Shown here: positions 55,662-63,929 of the stretch, piece after piece | Position numbering within the stretch: the stretch's first letter is position 1 | Layout: each line of letters starts with the position of its first letter | Source of the DNA: an uncultured Bacteroidales bacterium | Lineage (GTDB): Bacteria; Bacteroidota; Bacteroidia; Bacteroidales; UBA932 | Direction of reading: 5' to 3' | DNA: 64,000 nucleotides | Assembly: GCA_944323445.1 (NCBI GenBank) | Contig: CALUSM010000001.1 | Span: forward strand, 1-64,000 | The notes under the pieces: model-generated | What the model saw: only the letters and a program-made list of their open reading frames with translations | Told to the model about the DNA's origin: nothing | Database searches by the model: none | Position numbers and translations under genes: made by a program

Positions 55662-55965
55662 TGGGAAGTACAGGAACATTGAGAGGCTTCCAACTTGATT
55701 TGGGGAAACTGGAGACTGAGTTGGAGGTCTTTTGGTTTTAAATGTATCCTGTTAAATATCGGCTTATAAAGGTGTGACAAAATTTTGGAGGGTATATAAA
55801 GGAGATTTTCAAAATTCTGTCATTCGTCCTTAAATATGCTTCCAACTCAGTTTGGATATGAAGAACTGATTTGAAATCACATCAACAGTGTTTACATACT
55901 GAGAACAAAATAAATTCATAGATGCAATACTCCTCATTTTGAGTGCTGTTTGAGAAAAACTTTAC
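55662..55965. other. Intergenic region with a spaced inverted repeat
   Basis: No gene. ACTGAGTTGGA (about 55722) and TCCAACTCAGT (about 55846) are an 11-bp inverted pair; TTATAAAGG and TATATAAAGG words lie between. Confidence 0.4.
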
Positions 55966-55973
55966 TATCTTTG
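55966..55973 (+). promoter_or_regulatory. -7 box of the structured RNA
   Basis: TATCTTTG, exact consensus; the TTTG -33 element is at a poor distance (55938 or 55949). Confidence 0.6.
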
Positions 55974-55977
55974 TCGT

Positions 55978-56235
55978 GTCTTACGGAGCAATCTGTGGGA
56001 CAAGACATGTTGAAAGTGTTTTCGCACTGTCCTTAACTGAAAATGTGGAAGTTTTCAATAACAACGGGACAAACGAACAGCACTCATTCTTGTTTAGACT
56101 ATGGCCTCGGTGTGTCTATGCCGATACCCCATATCTATACGAGTGTGGGGTATTGCATCGTTTATCGTTGTTAAGGTCCTTCCACAACCTTCAGTTAGAT
56201 AAGCGGAACAACTCCACACTTTCTTTTTATATGAA
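55978..56235 (+). ncRNA. Long structured RNA or mRNA leader
   Basis: Three nested helices are visible: AACTGAA (56035-56041) with TTCAGTT (56190-56196), TGTGGAAG (56044-56051) with CTTCCACA (56179-56186), TAACAACG (56059-56066) with CGTTGTTA (56166-56173). An inner hairpin ATACCCCA/TGGGGTAT (56124-56131, 56146-56153) lies within. It follows a clear -7 box and precedes the gene at 56271. An open frame across it (55943-56254) is probably chance. Ends are approximate. Confidence 0.6.
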
Positions 56236-56270
56236 CGTCATTAGGGGTTGGTGACACAAGTACAAATCAA

Positions 56271-56600
56271 ATGGTACGAGAAGCAAAGACCACAAAGGAA
56301 ATCAATCTGCAAGAAGCAGTAACTAAAGCATTGAAGAATTGTCCAGCATTGCTATCATCAAATGTTATCTCCACAGAGGCAATCGGAAATGCAGGAATTT
56401 GTGGATGTTATGATGCGGAAGGTAATGCAATTGAGCCAGATTGTGTCGAAAACTGCAAAAGCGGTAATTTCAGTGCTACTGTCCGAGTAAATCATTCGAA
56501 TGGAGAAAGTCTAATAAAAGACATATCTGGAACTTTTAAGGTAACAGAATACGATGCTCAAAATTGCTTATTTAAAGTAGAATTACAAATCAACCAATAA
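56271..56600 (+). CDS. Small protein downstream of the structured RNA, unknown
   Basis: 109 aa. N-terminal helix (EINLQEAVTKALKNCPALL), then a Cys-rich loop (GICGCYDAEGNAIEPDCVENC) and beta strands. Four Cys in that loop could bind metal. No signal peptide. 12 bp before the LRR lipoprotein gene. Not recognised. Confidence 0.65.
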   Translation: MVREAKTTKEINLQEAVTKALKNCPALLSSNVISTEAIGNAGICGCYDAEGNAIEPDCVENCKSGNFSATVRVNHSNGESLIKDISGTFKVTEYDAQNCLFKVELQINQ

Positions 56601-56612
56601 ATTACAGTTATT

Positions 56613-57251
56613 ATGAAAAAGATTTTATTACTTGCATTGCCACTTATGGCGATGTGCGCAGTTTCGTGCGAGAAATGGAAAGATGACAGCCAGATTATCC
56701 ATTTCAAAGACCCGAGCTTTTTAAAGGCTGTACTTGAACTTGTTTTTGATTTTGGAAGTATAGACAGAAATGGAGACGGGCGGATTTCTGAAAAAGAGGC
56801 CTTAGTCGTTGAGACTCTTGAAGTAGGAAGTGGTGGTATTGAGTATTTGGATGAAATCAAGTATTTTACAGCTTTGACATATTTGGATTGCAGTTTTAAT
56901 CAGCTCACCTCACTAAATGTAGGTTTCAATTTTGCTTTGACATATTTGGATTGCAGTTTTAATCAGCTCACCTCACTTGATTTAAGCAACAATACTGCTT
57001 TGACAGATTTGAATTGCATTTATAATCAGCTCACCTCACTTGATTTAAGCAACAATACAGCTTTGACAGATTTGTATTGCTTTTATAATCAGCTCACATC
57101 TCTTGATTTAAGCAACAATACTGCTTTGACAGATTTGAATTGTAATGGCAATCAACTGAAAAAAATCATCTTGCCTAGTAATCATAGTCTTGATGACTAT
57201 GTTATACAGGAAATCATATCTGTATACGGAGATATAATAGAATACAGATAA
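56613..57251 (+). CDS. Leucine-rich-repeat lipoprotein with EF-hand-like loop
   Basis: 212 aa. Lipobox MCAVSC (Cys 19). A DRNGDGRISEKE calcium-loop motif at about 51-62, then 21-residue LRRs (LTSLDLSNNTALTDLNC). At DNA level five near-identical 63-bp units start at 56871, 56934, 56997, 57060 and 57123, so the array has expanded recently. Surface-exposed, probably an adhesion or binding protein. Confidence 0.85.
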   Translation: MKKILLLALPLMAMCAVSCEKWKDDSQIIHFKDPSFLKAVLELVFDFGSIDRNGDGRISEKEALVVETLEVGSGGIEYLDEIKYFTALTYLDCSFNQLTSLNVGFNFALTYLDCSFNQLTSLDLSNNTALTDLNCIYNQLTSLDLSNNTALTDLYCFYNQLTSLDLSNNTALTDLNCNGNQLKKIILPSNHSLDDYVIQEIISVYGDIIEYR

Positions 57252-57311
57252 CTAATGTTAAACTGTCCCTCTGCTGCTGAGGTGGTGGAGGGACTTTAAT
57301 AATATGCTAGA

Positions 57312-58070
57312 ATGAAAAGAAAACTGTGGATTACACTCATACTTATTCTTGTATTGATTACACCCATTATTCTGAACATAATCATAGGCTCAACAAACCC
57401 ATTGGATAGTATAAGAGTTGTCGGAACAGAGGTGAATTGGCTTGGATTCTATGGCTCATATATTGGTGGAGTATTATCTGCTACTGTAGCTTTTATAGCG
57501 ATGTGGCAATCTTCCAAACATAACACATTGAATATTCTGATTCCACAGCAAGAAGCGCATATTAAGGAACTAAACAGTGCGCTATCAGAGCGTATAAGTA
57601 AACTGGACTTTGCTTATATCGGTAGCATTTCTCTACATACACCAAAAGAAGAATCAGAGGAATTTTATCAGAAGATACCAAAAGTGTTAGATGAATTGAA
57701 TGAGTTATCAAAGGAGACATCAAGACTGTATAATTCTTATGGATTACTGCATAGTCAAACGCAAAATACGGATGAAAAAGACCTAAATGAATTTTATGAG
57801 ACTTGTGTTAAGCAGTACAAAAAGAGAATAGATGAAATGACCATAATGTTGGTAACAGTTCAGAATAGTAGAATGACTGTTCAATACAGTACAAATTATC
57901 AATCATTCCGTTCCGAGCTAGCAGATTTTAATATTAAATTGAAAGATGATAAAGAGCATTACACAGATGTCCTTTTCAAGAAAGCCAATTCAATAATTCA
58001 AGCCGAGGAAAAGAAATTGGAAAAACTGAATAGAGAAAAGAAGAAGATATTCCCTAGAATTCCCCAATAA
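57312..58070 (+). CDS. Membrane protein with coiled coil, unknown
   Basis: 252 aa. Two membrane helices (LWITLILILVLITPIILNIII; LGFYGSYIGGVLSATVAFIAMW) then about 170 cytoplasmic residues of coiled coil, ending in Lys-rich EEKKLEKLNREKKK. The NWLGFYGSYIGG anchor is shared by several membrane proteins of mobile and defence loci. Function unknown. Confidence 0.65.
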   Translation: MKRKLWITLILILVLITPIILNIIIGSTNPLDSIRVVGTEVNWLGFYGSYIGGVLSATVAFIAMWQSSKHNTLNILIPQQEAHIKELNSALSERISKLDFAYIGSISLHTPKEESEEFYQKIPKVLDELNELSKETSRLYNSYGLLHSQTQNTDEKDLNEFYETCVKQYKKRIDEMTIMLVTVQNSRMTVQYSTNYQSFRSELADFNIKLKDDKEHYTDVLFKKANSIIQAEEKKLEKLNREKKKIFPRIPQ

Positions 58071-58084
58071 ATATCTCTTTTACT

Positions 58085-58110
58085 CCCCTCCAAAACAACG
58101 AGGGGATTTT
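58085..58110 (+). terminator. Terminator after the membrane protein gene
   Basis: CCCCTC / GAGGGG stem with 9-nt loop, followed by ATTTTT. Confidence 0.75.
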
Positions 58111-58227
58111 TGTGTCATCGCCTACGACACAATTCTTAGAGGGGTATATTAATTGAAAATTTGAAGAAATATGGCGTAGGGGAAGAGAAAAACATACCTC
58201 TTGGGTTGTATTTTTATATAACTTTTG

Positions 58228-58235
58228 TATCTTTG
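58228..58235 (+). promoter_or_regulatory. -7 box directly before the toxin start codon
   Basis: TATCTTTG ends 4 nt before ATG 58240, with TTG 19 nt upstream. The transcript would begin at or just before the ATG, so the mRNA is likely leaderless. Confidence 0.65.
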
Positions 58236-58239
58236 CAGC

Positions 58240-58563
58240 ATGAAAAGGATAATCGCATATAAAGGGTACTATGCCGAATTTATGGCAAAGTTGTCGGAGC
58301 AGGAGAGGAAGAAGATAATGCGTGCGTTGCTGCTGTTTGAGACGGAGGACAAGATACCGCATCATTACATCAAGTTCATAAGGGACGGAATATACGAGTT
58401 TAGGGTGAACTATGGAAACAATGAGTTCCGGCTGCTCTTTACCTATGACGGAGATACGATAGTCATTCTCTTCAACTGCTTCAAGAAGAAGACACAGAAG
58501 ACCCCTAAAAGCGAGATAGATAAAGCAATAAAGTTAAAAAATGAATATTATGAGCACAAATGA
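58240..58563 (+). CDS. higB: RelE/HigB (Gp49-like) toxin
   Basis: 107 aa from ATG 58240. Beta-strand core GIYEFRVNYGNNEFRLLFTYDGDTIVILFNCFKKKTQKTP, the Gp49/HigB mRNA-interferase pattern with its basic C-terminal region. Overlaps the antitoxin by 23 bp. Toxin-first order as in HigBA. Confidence 0.88.
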   Translation: MKRIIAYKGYYAEFMAKLSEQERKKIMRALLLFETEDKIPHHYIKFIRDGIYEFRVNYGNNEFRLLFTYDGDTIVILFNCFKKKTQKTPKSEIDKAIKLKNEYYEHK

Positions 58564-58843
58564 CATTTACGATGTTAGCGCAGAACTTGAGAAGGAGTTC
58601 GGAGCAAAAGGTACGCCTCAGAGAGACGCAGCAATAAACCATGCATGGGAGGAGTACAATGCTCAGATTCTTCTGGATGCAAGGAAGAATGCAGGACTTA
58701 CACAGGCAGAGCTGGCCAAGCGCATAGGAGCGGATAAAGGCTATATCTCCCGTGTGGAGCGAGGTCTTACCATACCCACGGTCGCAACACTCTACAAGAT
58801 AGCAGCGGCTATGGGAATGACAGTTGAGCTGAGGCCTCTATAA
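58541..58843 (+). CDS. higA: HTH antitoxin (HigA/XRE type)
   Basis: 100 aa. C-terminal XRE helix-turn-helix (AGLTQAELAKRIGADKGYISRVERG). Starts inside the toxin gene at ATG 58541. Binds the toxin and represses the operon. Confidence 0.9.
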   Translation: MNIMSTNDIYDVSAELEKEFGAKGTPQRDAAINHAWEEYNAQILLDARKNAGLTQAELAKRIGADKGYISRVERGLTIPTVATLYKIAAAMGMTVELRPL

Positions 58844-59142
58844 TCTTCGTGATATTATATATCGACTAATACAACTTATTGATTTACAAAGATATTATTT
58901 AATGCCATGCAAAGTAAGATTCATTTCACCAGTCTCGAATATGGCTAAGTGCTGTAAGAGACAAGTCTTTCATTGAACATCTGTATGTTACAGTGAGCAA
59001 TCATCAACAGTCATTAACCGCAAACGATGTTCTGTACCTTTACCCCGATATTTACCCCTGCTCATTTTCTCGTGATATCATAGATGGGAAATATCGTTCT
59101 TTAAATTCACCTCAACTGTATAAATCGCTGATTATAAGGGCT
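58844..59142. other. Right-end region of the element
   Basis: No convincing gene. Holds the two TTTACCCC arm-type sites and AT-rich DNA. Confidence 0.5.
59039..59058 (+). repeat. Two TTTACCCC repeats, 12-bp period (right arm sites)
   Basis: TTTACCCC at 59039 and 59051, the same word, orientation and 12-bp step as at 48813-48844. Confidence 0.65.
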
Positions 59143-59289
<147 letters not shown>

Positions 59290-59350
59290 TATGACTGCGC
59301 ATGTTCTCGGCACGGGGTTTGCGGTGAGTTCTGGGAATGTTTCAAAAGAA

Positions 59351-61339
59351 ATGAACAATATTGGAAAATTTATAATGCGGCTGATGCTCAGCGTGCTGCT
59401 GTCGGCCGCTCAGGTTGCGGGCTCAGTCGTCGGAGCGCAGGACAGCGGACTTCAGCCGTACAGGGACTGGTTTGGCAGCTACGGATATGTGGATAGTCTC
59501 GGCAACATAGTGGTAGACTGTCAGTTCGATGATGCGAAGAATTTCTCGGAGGGTCTTGCGGCCGTGTTGTCCAGAGGCGGAAGTGTTTCGGAGGACGGGG
59601 TGTTCGGTCAGCTTTCCCTGACACTCAAATGGGGTTATGTGGATACAAGTGGACTGACGGTGATTCCGTGCCGTTTCGATTTCGCGGATCAGTTTGCCGG
59701 AGGCTATGCTGCAGTGATGTCAGGCAACAGGTGGGGGTTCATAGATCATGACGGGGATACCCTGGTGACATACAGATATGATGAGGTCCGCCGTTTTGTC
59801 AACGGCTATGCGGCAGTCTGCCGGAACGGTCTCTGGGGGTATGTCGATACTGACGGCAATGAGCTTGTTCCCTGCCGTTATGACATGGCGGAGGATTTTG
59901 GCTCCGACGGATTCGCAGCAGTGAGACGGGCTGACTCGACCGGCTTTGTCTTCAGAGACGGACTGTGGTATGCCACGAAGGACAGGGCGCTCAACTGGAT
60001 CCGTGGTATTCCTTTTTCGGTCTATGCCAAGGACAAGGTGATGAACAGGGTCAATGAATGGCAGCTTCCTGAGCCGGGAGAGACGGTGCCTGACTGGGAG
60101 GCCAGAGTCAACGACGAGACTTTCGCAGCCCGTCTGGAGGGACTCGAGATGCGCTATGAGGCTGAGTATACCGGAGCCAACAGGCTTGAGGATCCGGAGC
60201 TTGTACCGGGACCGTACGATGCGGCCTCCGGCACTTTCCCTGTGGAAATAATCGACAGGGGAGACCACGGGGACGGCCGTCATTTCCATATCGACCTGCC
60301 AGTGCCTGCGGATGAGGCCCGGGAGATAGCCGACACCTGGAAGAGGGCTGACGCGCAGTTCCGCTACTTTGTCTCTGATGACCACACAGCCCTGGCTCAG
60401 GTTACACTCGATTTTCCGGGGCGCCGGACATTTACCTGGACTTCCCCTGACTATAATCCGAAGAGGACACTTCTGCTGGATTACGACCTTGAGGACCTGG
60501 ATTTTACCCTGCCGGGCAAGATTTACCGCCGGATGATGCAGGACGAAGCCGACTCTGCTGCCGCCGATATTGATACCGCAGTTCCGGAGAGAGGACGCCG
60601 CAGTTCCGACATGTATGCTGTAGTCATTGCCAATGAGAACTATACGACAGGGATGACTGTTCCCTATGCACTTAATGACGGGGCGGTTTTCCGGGAATAC
60701 TGCCGTTCCAGACTTCATATTCCGGAGGATCAGACCTACTTTCTGACCAATGCCGGTGCCGGGGATATCAGTTCCCTCATGCAGTGGCTGGACAAAACTT
60801 CAAGGGTCTTTGATGCAGATACGAGGATATTGCTCTATTTTTCAGGGCAATGCTTGCTGGACAAGGGGGTGGGTGAGACTTATCTTCTGCCTGTGGACTA
60901 TGCTACTGCGGGCGTGCAGAGTGGACTTGGGCTCAGTAGCCTCTATTCCAGAATCTCGCAGTGGGGAGTGGATGATGCACTTATTCTGGTGGATGCCTCG
61001 TATGGAAAAATCAGCCGCAACGGCATGAGGGTAAATGTCTTCCGGGACAGGGATACCCCGCAGGAATGGCTGCGGCCCAAGGACCGCATAGTGACATTCT
61101 ATGCGGCCGGAGAAAATGAGGCGGCCCTTCCTTATCCGAAGATGCGGCACGGGCTGTTCACCTATTTCCTTCTGAAAGCCCTGCAGCAGCATCCTGAGGA
61201 GATCTCTTTCGGGGCCCTTTTTGATTTTATTTCTGAAAATGTGAGAACTGTAGCGGAACAGCTCTACGGTGTGGTTCAACGGCCTCAGGTCTGGTCTTCG
61301 GAGTGGGACGGTGAGGCGTGGAGGGAGTTCTCTCTCTAG
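59351..61339 (+). CDS. WG-repeat protein with inactive caspase-like domain
   Basis: 662 aa from ATG 59351 (59375 also possible; both leave a signal peptide ending VVGAQ). Four WG-type repeats in the first 200 residues (WGYVDTDGNELVPCRYD). The C-terminal 240 residues are peptidase C14-like (MYAVVIANENY; ALNDGAVFREYCRSRLHI). The usual catalytic His site SGHG reads SGQC, and the DAC(Y/F)SG Cys site reads DASYGK. Both catalytic residues are thus replaced, so a pseudoenzyme. Immediately right of the element. Confidence 0.85.
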   Translation: MNNIGKFIMRLMLSVLLSAAQVAGSVVGAQDSGLQPYRDWFGSYGYVDSLGNIVVDCQFDDAKNFSEGLAAVLSRGGSVSEDGVFGQLSLTLKWGYVDTSGLTVIPCRFDFADQFAGGYAAVMSGNRWGFIDHDGDTLVTYRYDEVRRFVNGYAAVCRNGLWGYVDTDGNELVPCRYDMAEDFGSDGFAAVRRADSTGFVFRDGLWYATKDRALNWIRGIPFSVYAKDKVMNRVNEWQLPEPGETVPDWEARVNDETFAARLEGLEMRYEAEYTGANRLEDPELVPGPYDAASGTFPVEIIDRGDHGDGRHFHIDLPVPADEAREIADTWKRADAQFRYFVSDDHTALAQVTLDFPGRRTFTWTSPDYNPKRTLLLDYDLEDLDFTLPGKIYRRMMQDEADSAAADIDTAVPERGRRSSDMYAVVIANENYTTGMTVPYALNDGAVFREYCRSRLHIPEDQTYFLTNAGAGDISSLMQWLDKTSRVFDADTRILLYFSGQCLLDKGVGETYLLPVDYATAGVQSGLGLSSLYSRISQWGVDDALILVDASYGKISRNGMRVNVFRDRDTPQEWLRPKDRIVTFYAAGENEAALPYPKMRHGLFTYFLLKALQQHPEEISFGALFDFISENVRTVAEQLYGVVQRPQVWSSEWDGEAWREFSL

Positions 61340-62691
61340 GGCAGTTTTTCTTGTGCTATGTAGCGGCGGCAGACGCGGCGGAAGCGCACGTTGAACAGCA
61401 GCGCGGCCACGGCCAGTCCCAGCAGCAGTCCGATCCAGACCCCTTCCGGGCCGAGTCCGAAGGTAAATCCGAGGAGGTAGGCGCTCGGCAGGCAGATGAC
61501 GTAGTAGGAGATGCCGGAAAATACAGTGGGAATGTTGATGTCCTTGAGCCCCAGCAGGGAAGAGCGGCTGGCCAGCTGCACGGCGTCGAAGACCTGGTAG
61601 AGGGCCAGGATGATGATCAGTCTTCCGGCTATGGGGATGACGGCCGGATCCTCAGTATATATGAAAGGTATTACCCGGTGCAGGCTGATGAACAGCAGAC
61701 CGAAGAAGACCATGATGGCCACGGCCATGTGGACTGCGGCTATGCCGGCGTGGTAGGCGTCTTCCCGGCGGCCAGCTCCGAACTGGTGTGAGACGCGGAT
61801 GGTGGCGGCGGCACCGATGCCGGTGGCTATCATGAAGGACAGGGAACTGAGATTCTGGGCTATCTGGTGGGCTGCCAGCTGGTATTTGCCCATCCAGCCT
61901 ACCATGATGGCGGCGAAGCTGAATGCCGTGACCTCCAGCAGGTTCTGCAGCGATATGGGCAGGGAGAGCTTGAGCTGGCGGAGCATCTCACGCAGGTGTA
62001 CCGCCCGGTGCGGGGTGAGCCTGACGAACTTGCGGTACTCCTCAACCCGGAAGAGGATGATCAGGAAGGCTATTGCACCCAGTACTCTGGATATCAGCGT
62101 AGACCAGGCTGCTCCTGCCACTCCTAAGGCGGGAGCACCGAGTTTTCCGTAGATGAGCACCCAGTTGAGGAAGATGTTGAGGATGTTCGTACCTATCGTT
62201 ATCCACATCTCGTTGCGGGTGTTGCCGATGCCCTCGGAGAAGAAGCGGACGTTGAAGAAGGCAATCATGGGTATGAATCCCGCGACAATGATGAAATAGT
62301 ACTGCCTGGCGTACCGGAGCACTTCCGGGTCCTGACCCATCCGGTCCATGAAGGCGCCGACGGTCAGCATGATGCCGGTGAGGACCACTGCCATGATGGC
62401 GTTGAGGGCGGCCGAGTTGCTCAGGGCCACCGCCACGGCCCGTCCGTCACCCTTGCCGAAGTGCTGTCCCACCACCGGGGTTACGCCCTGCGCGAAGCCT
62501 ATCGCGAAGACCAGCCCGATCATGATGATGGCGTTGGCGAAGGACACTCCCGCCAGCTGGGCCGCGCCTAGGTGCCCGACCATGATGTTGTCCGCCAGCT
62601 GCACCAGCACCTGCCCGGCCTGGGTAATCATCACGGGGAAGGCCACTTTCAGGTTGCGCTTATAGAAAGGTACGTATTCTCTTAAAGTCAT
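61336..62691 (-). CDS. MATE-family exporter
   Basis: 451 aa, 12 predicted membrane helices in two similar halves (VQLADNIMVGHLG; QNLSSLSFMIATGIGAAATIRVSHQFGAG). Sodium- or proton-coupled drug/metabolite export. Overlaps the stop of the preceding gene by 4 bp. A minus-strand TATATTTG at 62719-62726 is its promoter. Confidence 0.94.
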   Translation of the reverse strand: MTLREYVPFYKRNLKVAFPVMITQAGQVLVQLADNIMVGHLGAAQLAGVSFANAIIMIGLVFAIGFAQGVTPVVGQHFGKGDGRAVAVALSNSAALNAIMAVVLTGIMLTVGAFMDRMGQDPEVLRYARQYYFIIVAGFIPMIAFFNVRFFSEGIGNTRNEMWITIGTNILNIFLNWVLIYGKLGAPALGVAGAAWSTLISRVLGAIAFLIILFRVEEYRKFVRLTPHRAVHLREMLRQLKLSLPISLQNLLEVTAFSFAAIMVGWMGKYQLAAHQIAQNLSSLSFMIATGIGAAATIRVSHQFGAGRREDAYHAGIAAVHMAVAIMVFFGLLFISLHRVIPFIYTEDPAVIPIAGRLIIILALYQVFDAVQLASRSSLLGLKDINIPTVFSGISYYVICLPSAYLLGFTFGLGPEGVWIGLLLGLAVAALLFNVRFRRVCRRYIAQEKLP

Positions 62692-62837
62692 ATTGTATTT
62701 GTCTGTAGGAAACGGGACGCAAATATAAGTTTAAACCGGCAATCGTGGATATAAAATAAAAATGTCAGTTGGTAGCAGATGTGGATTTTCACCGTCACCT
62801 TAAGCTCTATACTTCCGGATAACATAAAAATATTGCG

Positions 62838-63020
62838 ATGAAAAAGGAACTTATCGACTACGAAGCCCTGAAGGAGAAGATATTCTCTCTGGCGAGGAAA
62901 GCGGGTCGGGCCGGGGCGCGGCCTCTCCTGCTGTTTTATTATGTGATGAGAAGAGTGCAGTGGAAGGAGAAAGCGGTCATCGGCTGCGAGTATGGGCTGT
63001 TGGATTCAAAACTGGGGTAG
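62838..63020 (+). pseudogene. Truncated DUF1232 (YkvA)-like protein
   Basis: 60 aa. KAGRAGARPLLLFYYVMR and WKEKAVIG match the start of DUF1232 proteins, but the hallmark SPIDLIPD segment and second helix are missing: the frame ends EYGLLDSKLG. Probably a frameshifted or deleted remnant, 12 bp before the next gene. Confidence 0.55.
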
Positions 63021-63032
63021 GAGGGTCTTGCG

Positions 63033-63587
63033 ATGCCGACCAAAGCGCAGAAACGGGAGCACCGCCGCCGGTATGAGGAACAGAAGGCCAGGGGAGGAGT
63101 TATGTTCCGCGGGAAGATGACTCTTCCGGAGGAGCTTGCGGAGATTTTCCGGCCGCGTCTTGTTCAGGATTGCGGTGCATACACTATATGGAAATATGAC
63201 GTTGAGGCTCCGATTACCGTTTTCGGCCATACTTTCAACGGCATGAAAGATGTTATGCGATGTGTCCAGCTGTCAGCAGTATGTGGTTTCGGAGGAATGA
63301 GTGTTGTTCCGGAAGTACCGGAGCTTGCGGTTCCCGGAATCTATTGTGCCCGGATTTTTCAACCTTATCCTAAATTTGATGTTTATGACCTGGGAGACAG
63401 CAGGGATTACGTCAATGTTTTTTTCTCCCGAACGCCTTTTACATCGGACAGACTGGCGGAATTGTGCGGCCTGGTCAGTGGATATAATTTCTGTATGGTG
63501 CATGACAGGCTGCCTGCCGATGCCCTTCCAGTGCTTTACCGCGATGGTGACAGCCTGGACATGCTGTATGCGTCAGTGTCTGATTGA
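63033..63587 (+). CDS. Hypothetical protein
   Basis: 184 aa. Basic start (MPTKAQKREHRRRYEEQKARGG) then a mixed alpha/beta domain with many aromatic residues (IYCARIFQPYPKFDVYDLG). No signal peptide or known motif. Not recognised. Confidence 0.65.
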   Translation: MPTKAQKREHRRRYEEQKARGGVMFRGKMTLPEELAEIFRPRLVQDCGAYTIWKYDVEAPITVFGHTFNGMKDVMRCVQLSAVCGFGGMSVVPEVPELAVPGIYCARIFQPYPKFDVYDLGDSRDYVNVFFSRTPFTSDRLAELCGLVSGYNFCMVHDRLPADALPVLYRDGDSLDMLYASVSD

Positions 63588-63884
63588 CACTGTGAAAGTA
63601 GCAAGAACTCTCCGATGGCTGCAGTCTATGCTTGACGAATTTTTGTCGGACTGAGGGTTGACAGCTTTCGTGCTGGTATTCAGTCTCGTTTGATTGGGGC
63701 CTCCCGCCGTAAGCGTTTTGAAAAGCCTTACGGCGGGAGGTGTGTTTTCAAATGGATGGGTGTCAGTGTTTTGTGAAAAGAGCGTCGGCCCGATAAAATA
63801 TAGTTGAAGAAAAGGAGGGAAAATAGATGCGGAAAGTATGTGAAAAATGACGGGGAACTGGTGCGGAATGTCGCCAAATGGTAT
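63588..63884. other. Intergenic region before the last gene
   Basis: About 300 bp without a convincing gene; contains the hairpin listed next. Confidence 0.5.
63700..63740. terminator. Strong hairpin, probable terminator
   Basis: CCTCCCGCCGTAAG (63700-63713) and its exact complement CTTACGGCGGGAGG (63727-63740), followed by TGTGTTTTC. Confidence 0.65.
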
Positions 63885-63928
63885 TATATTTGCGTTTAAT
63901 AAATCATTTAATTGCTTATTAAATACGC
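63885..63928 (+). promoter_or_regulatory. Promoter and inverted repeat before the last gene
   Basis: TATATTTG at 63885-63892. Immediately after it GCGTTTAATAA and TTATTAAATACGC form an imperfect inverted repeat (63892-63928) ending 1 bp before ATG 63930, where a repressor could block transcription. Confidence 0.55.
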
Positions 63929-63929
63929 G

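Noticed and set aside
55943-56254. 103-codon open frame over the structured RNA
   Set aside because: The DNA is explained by nested base pairing, the start lies before the promoter box, and the peptide shows no domain.
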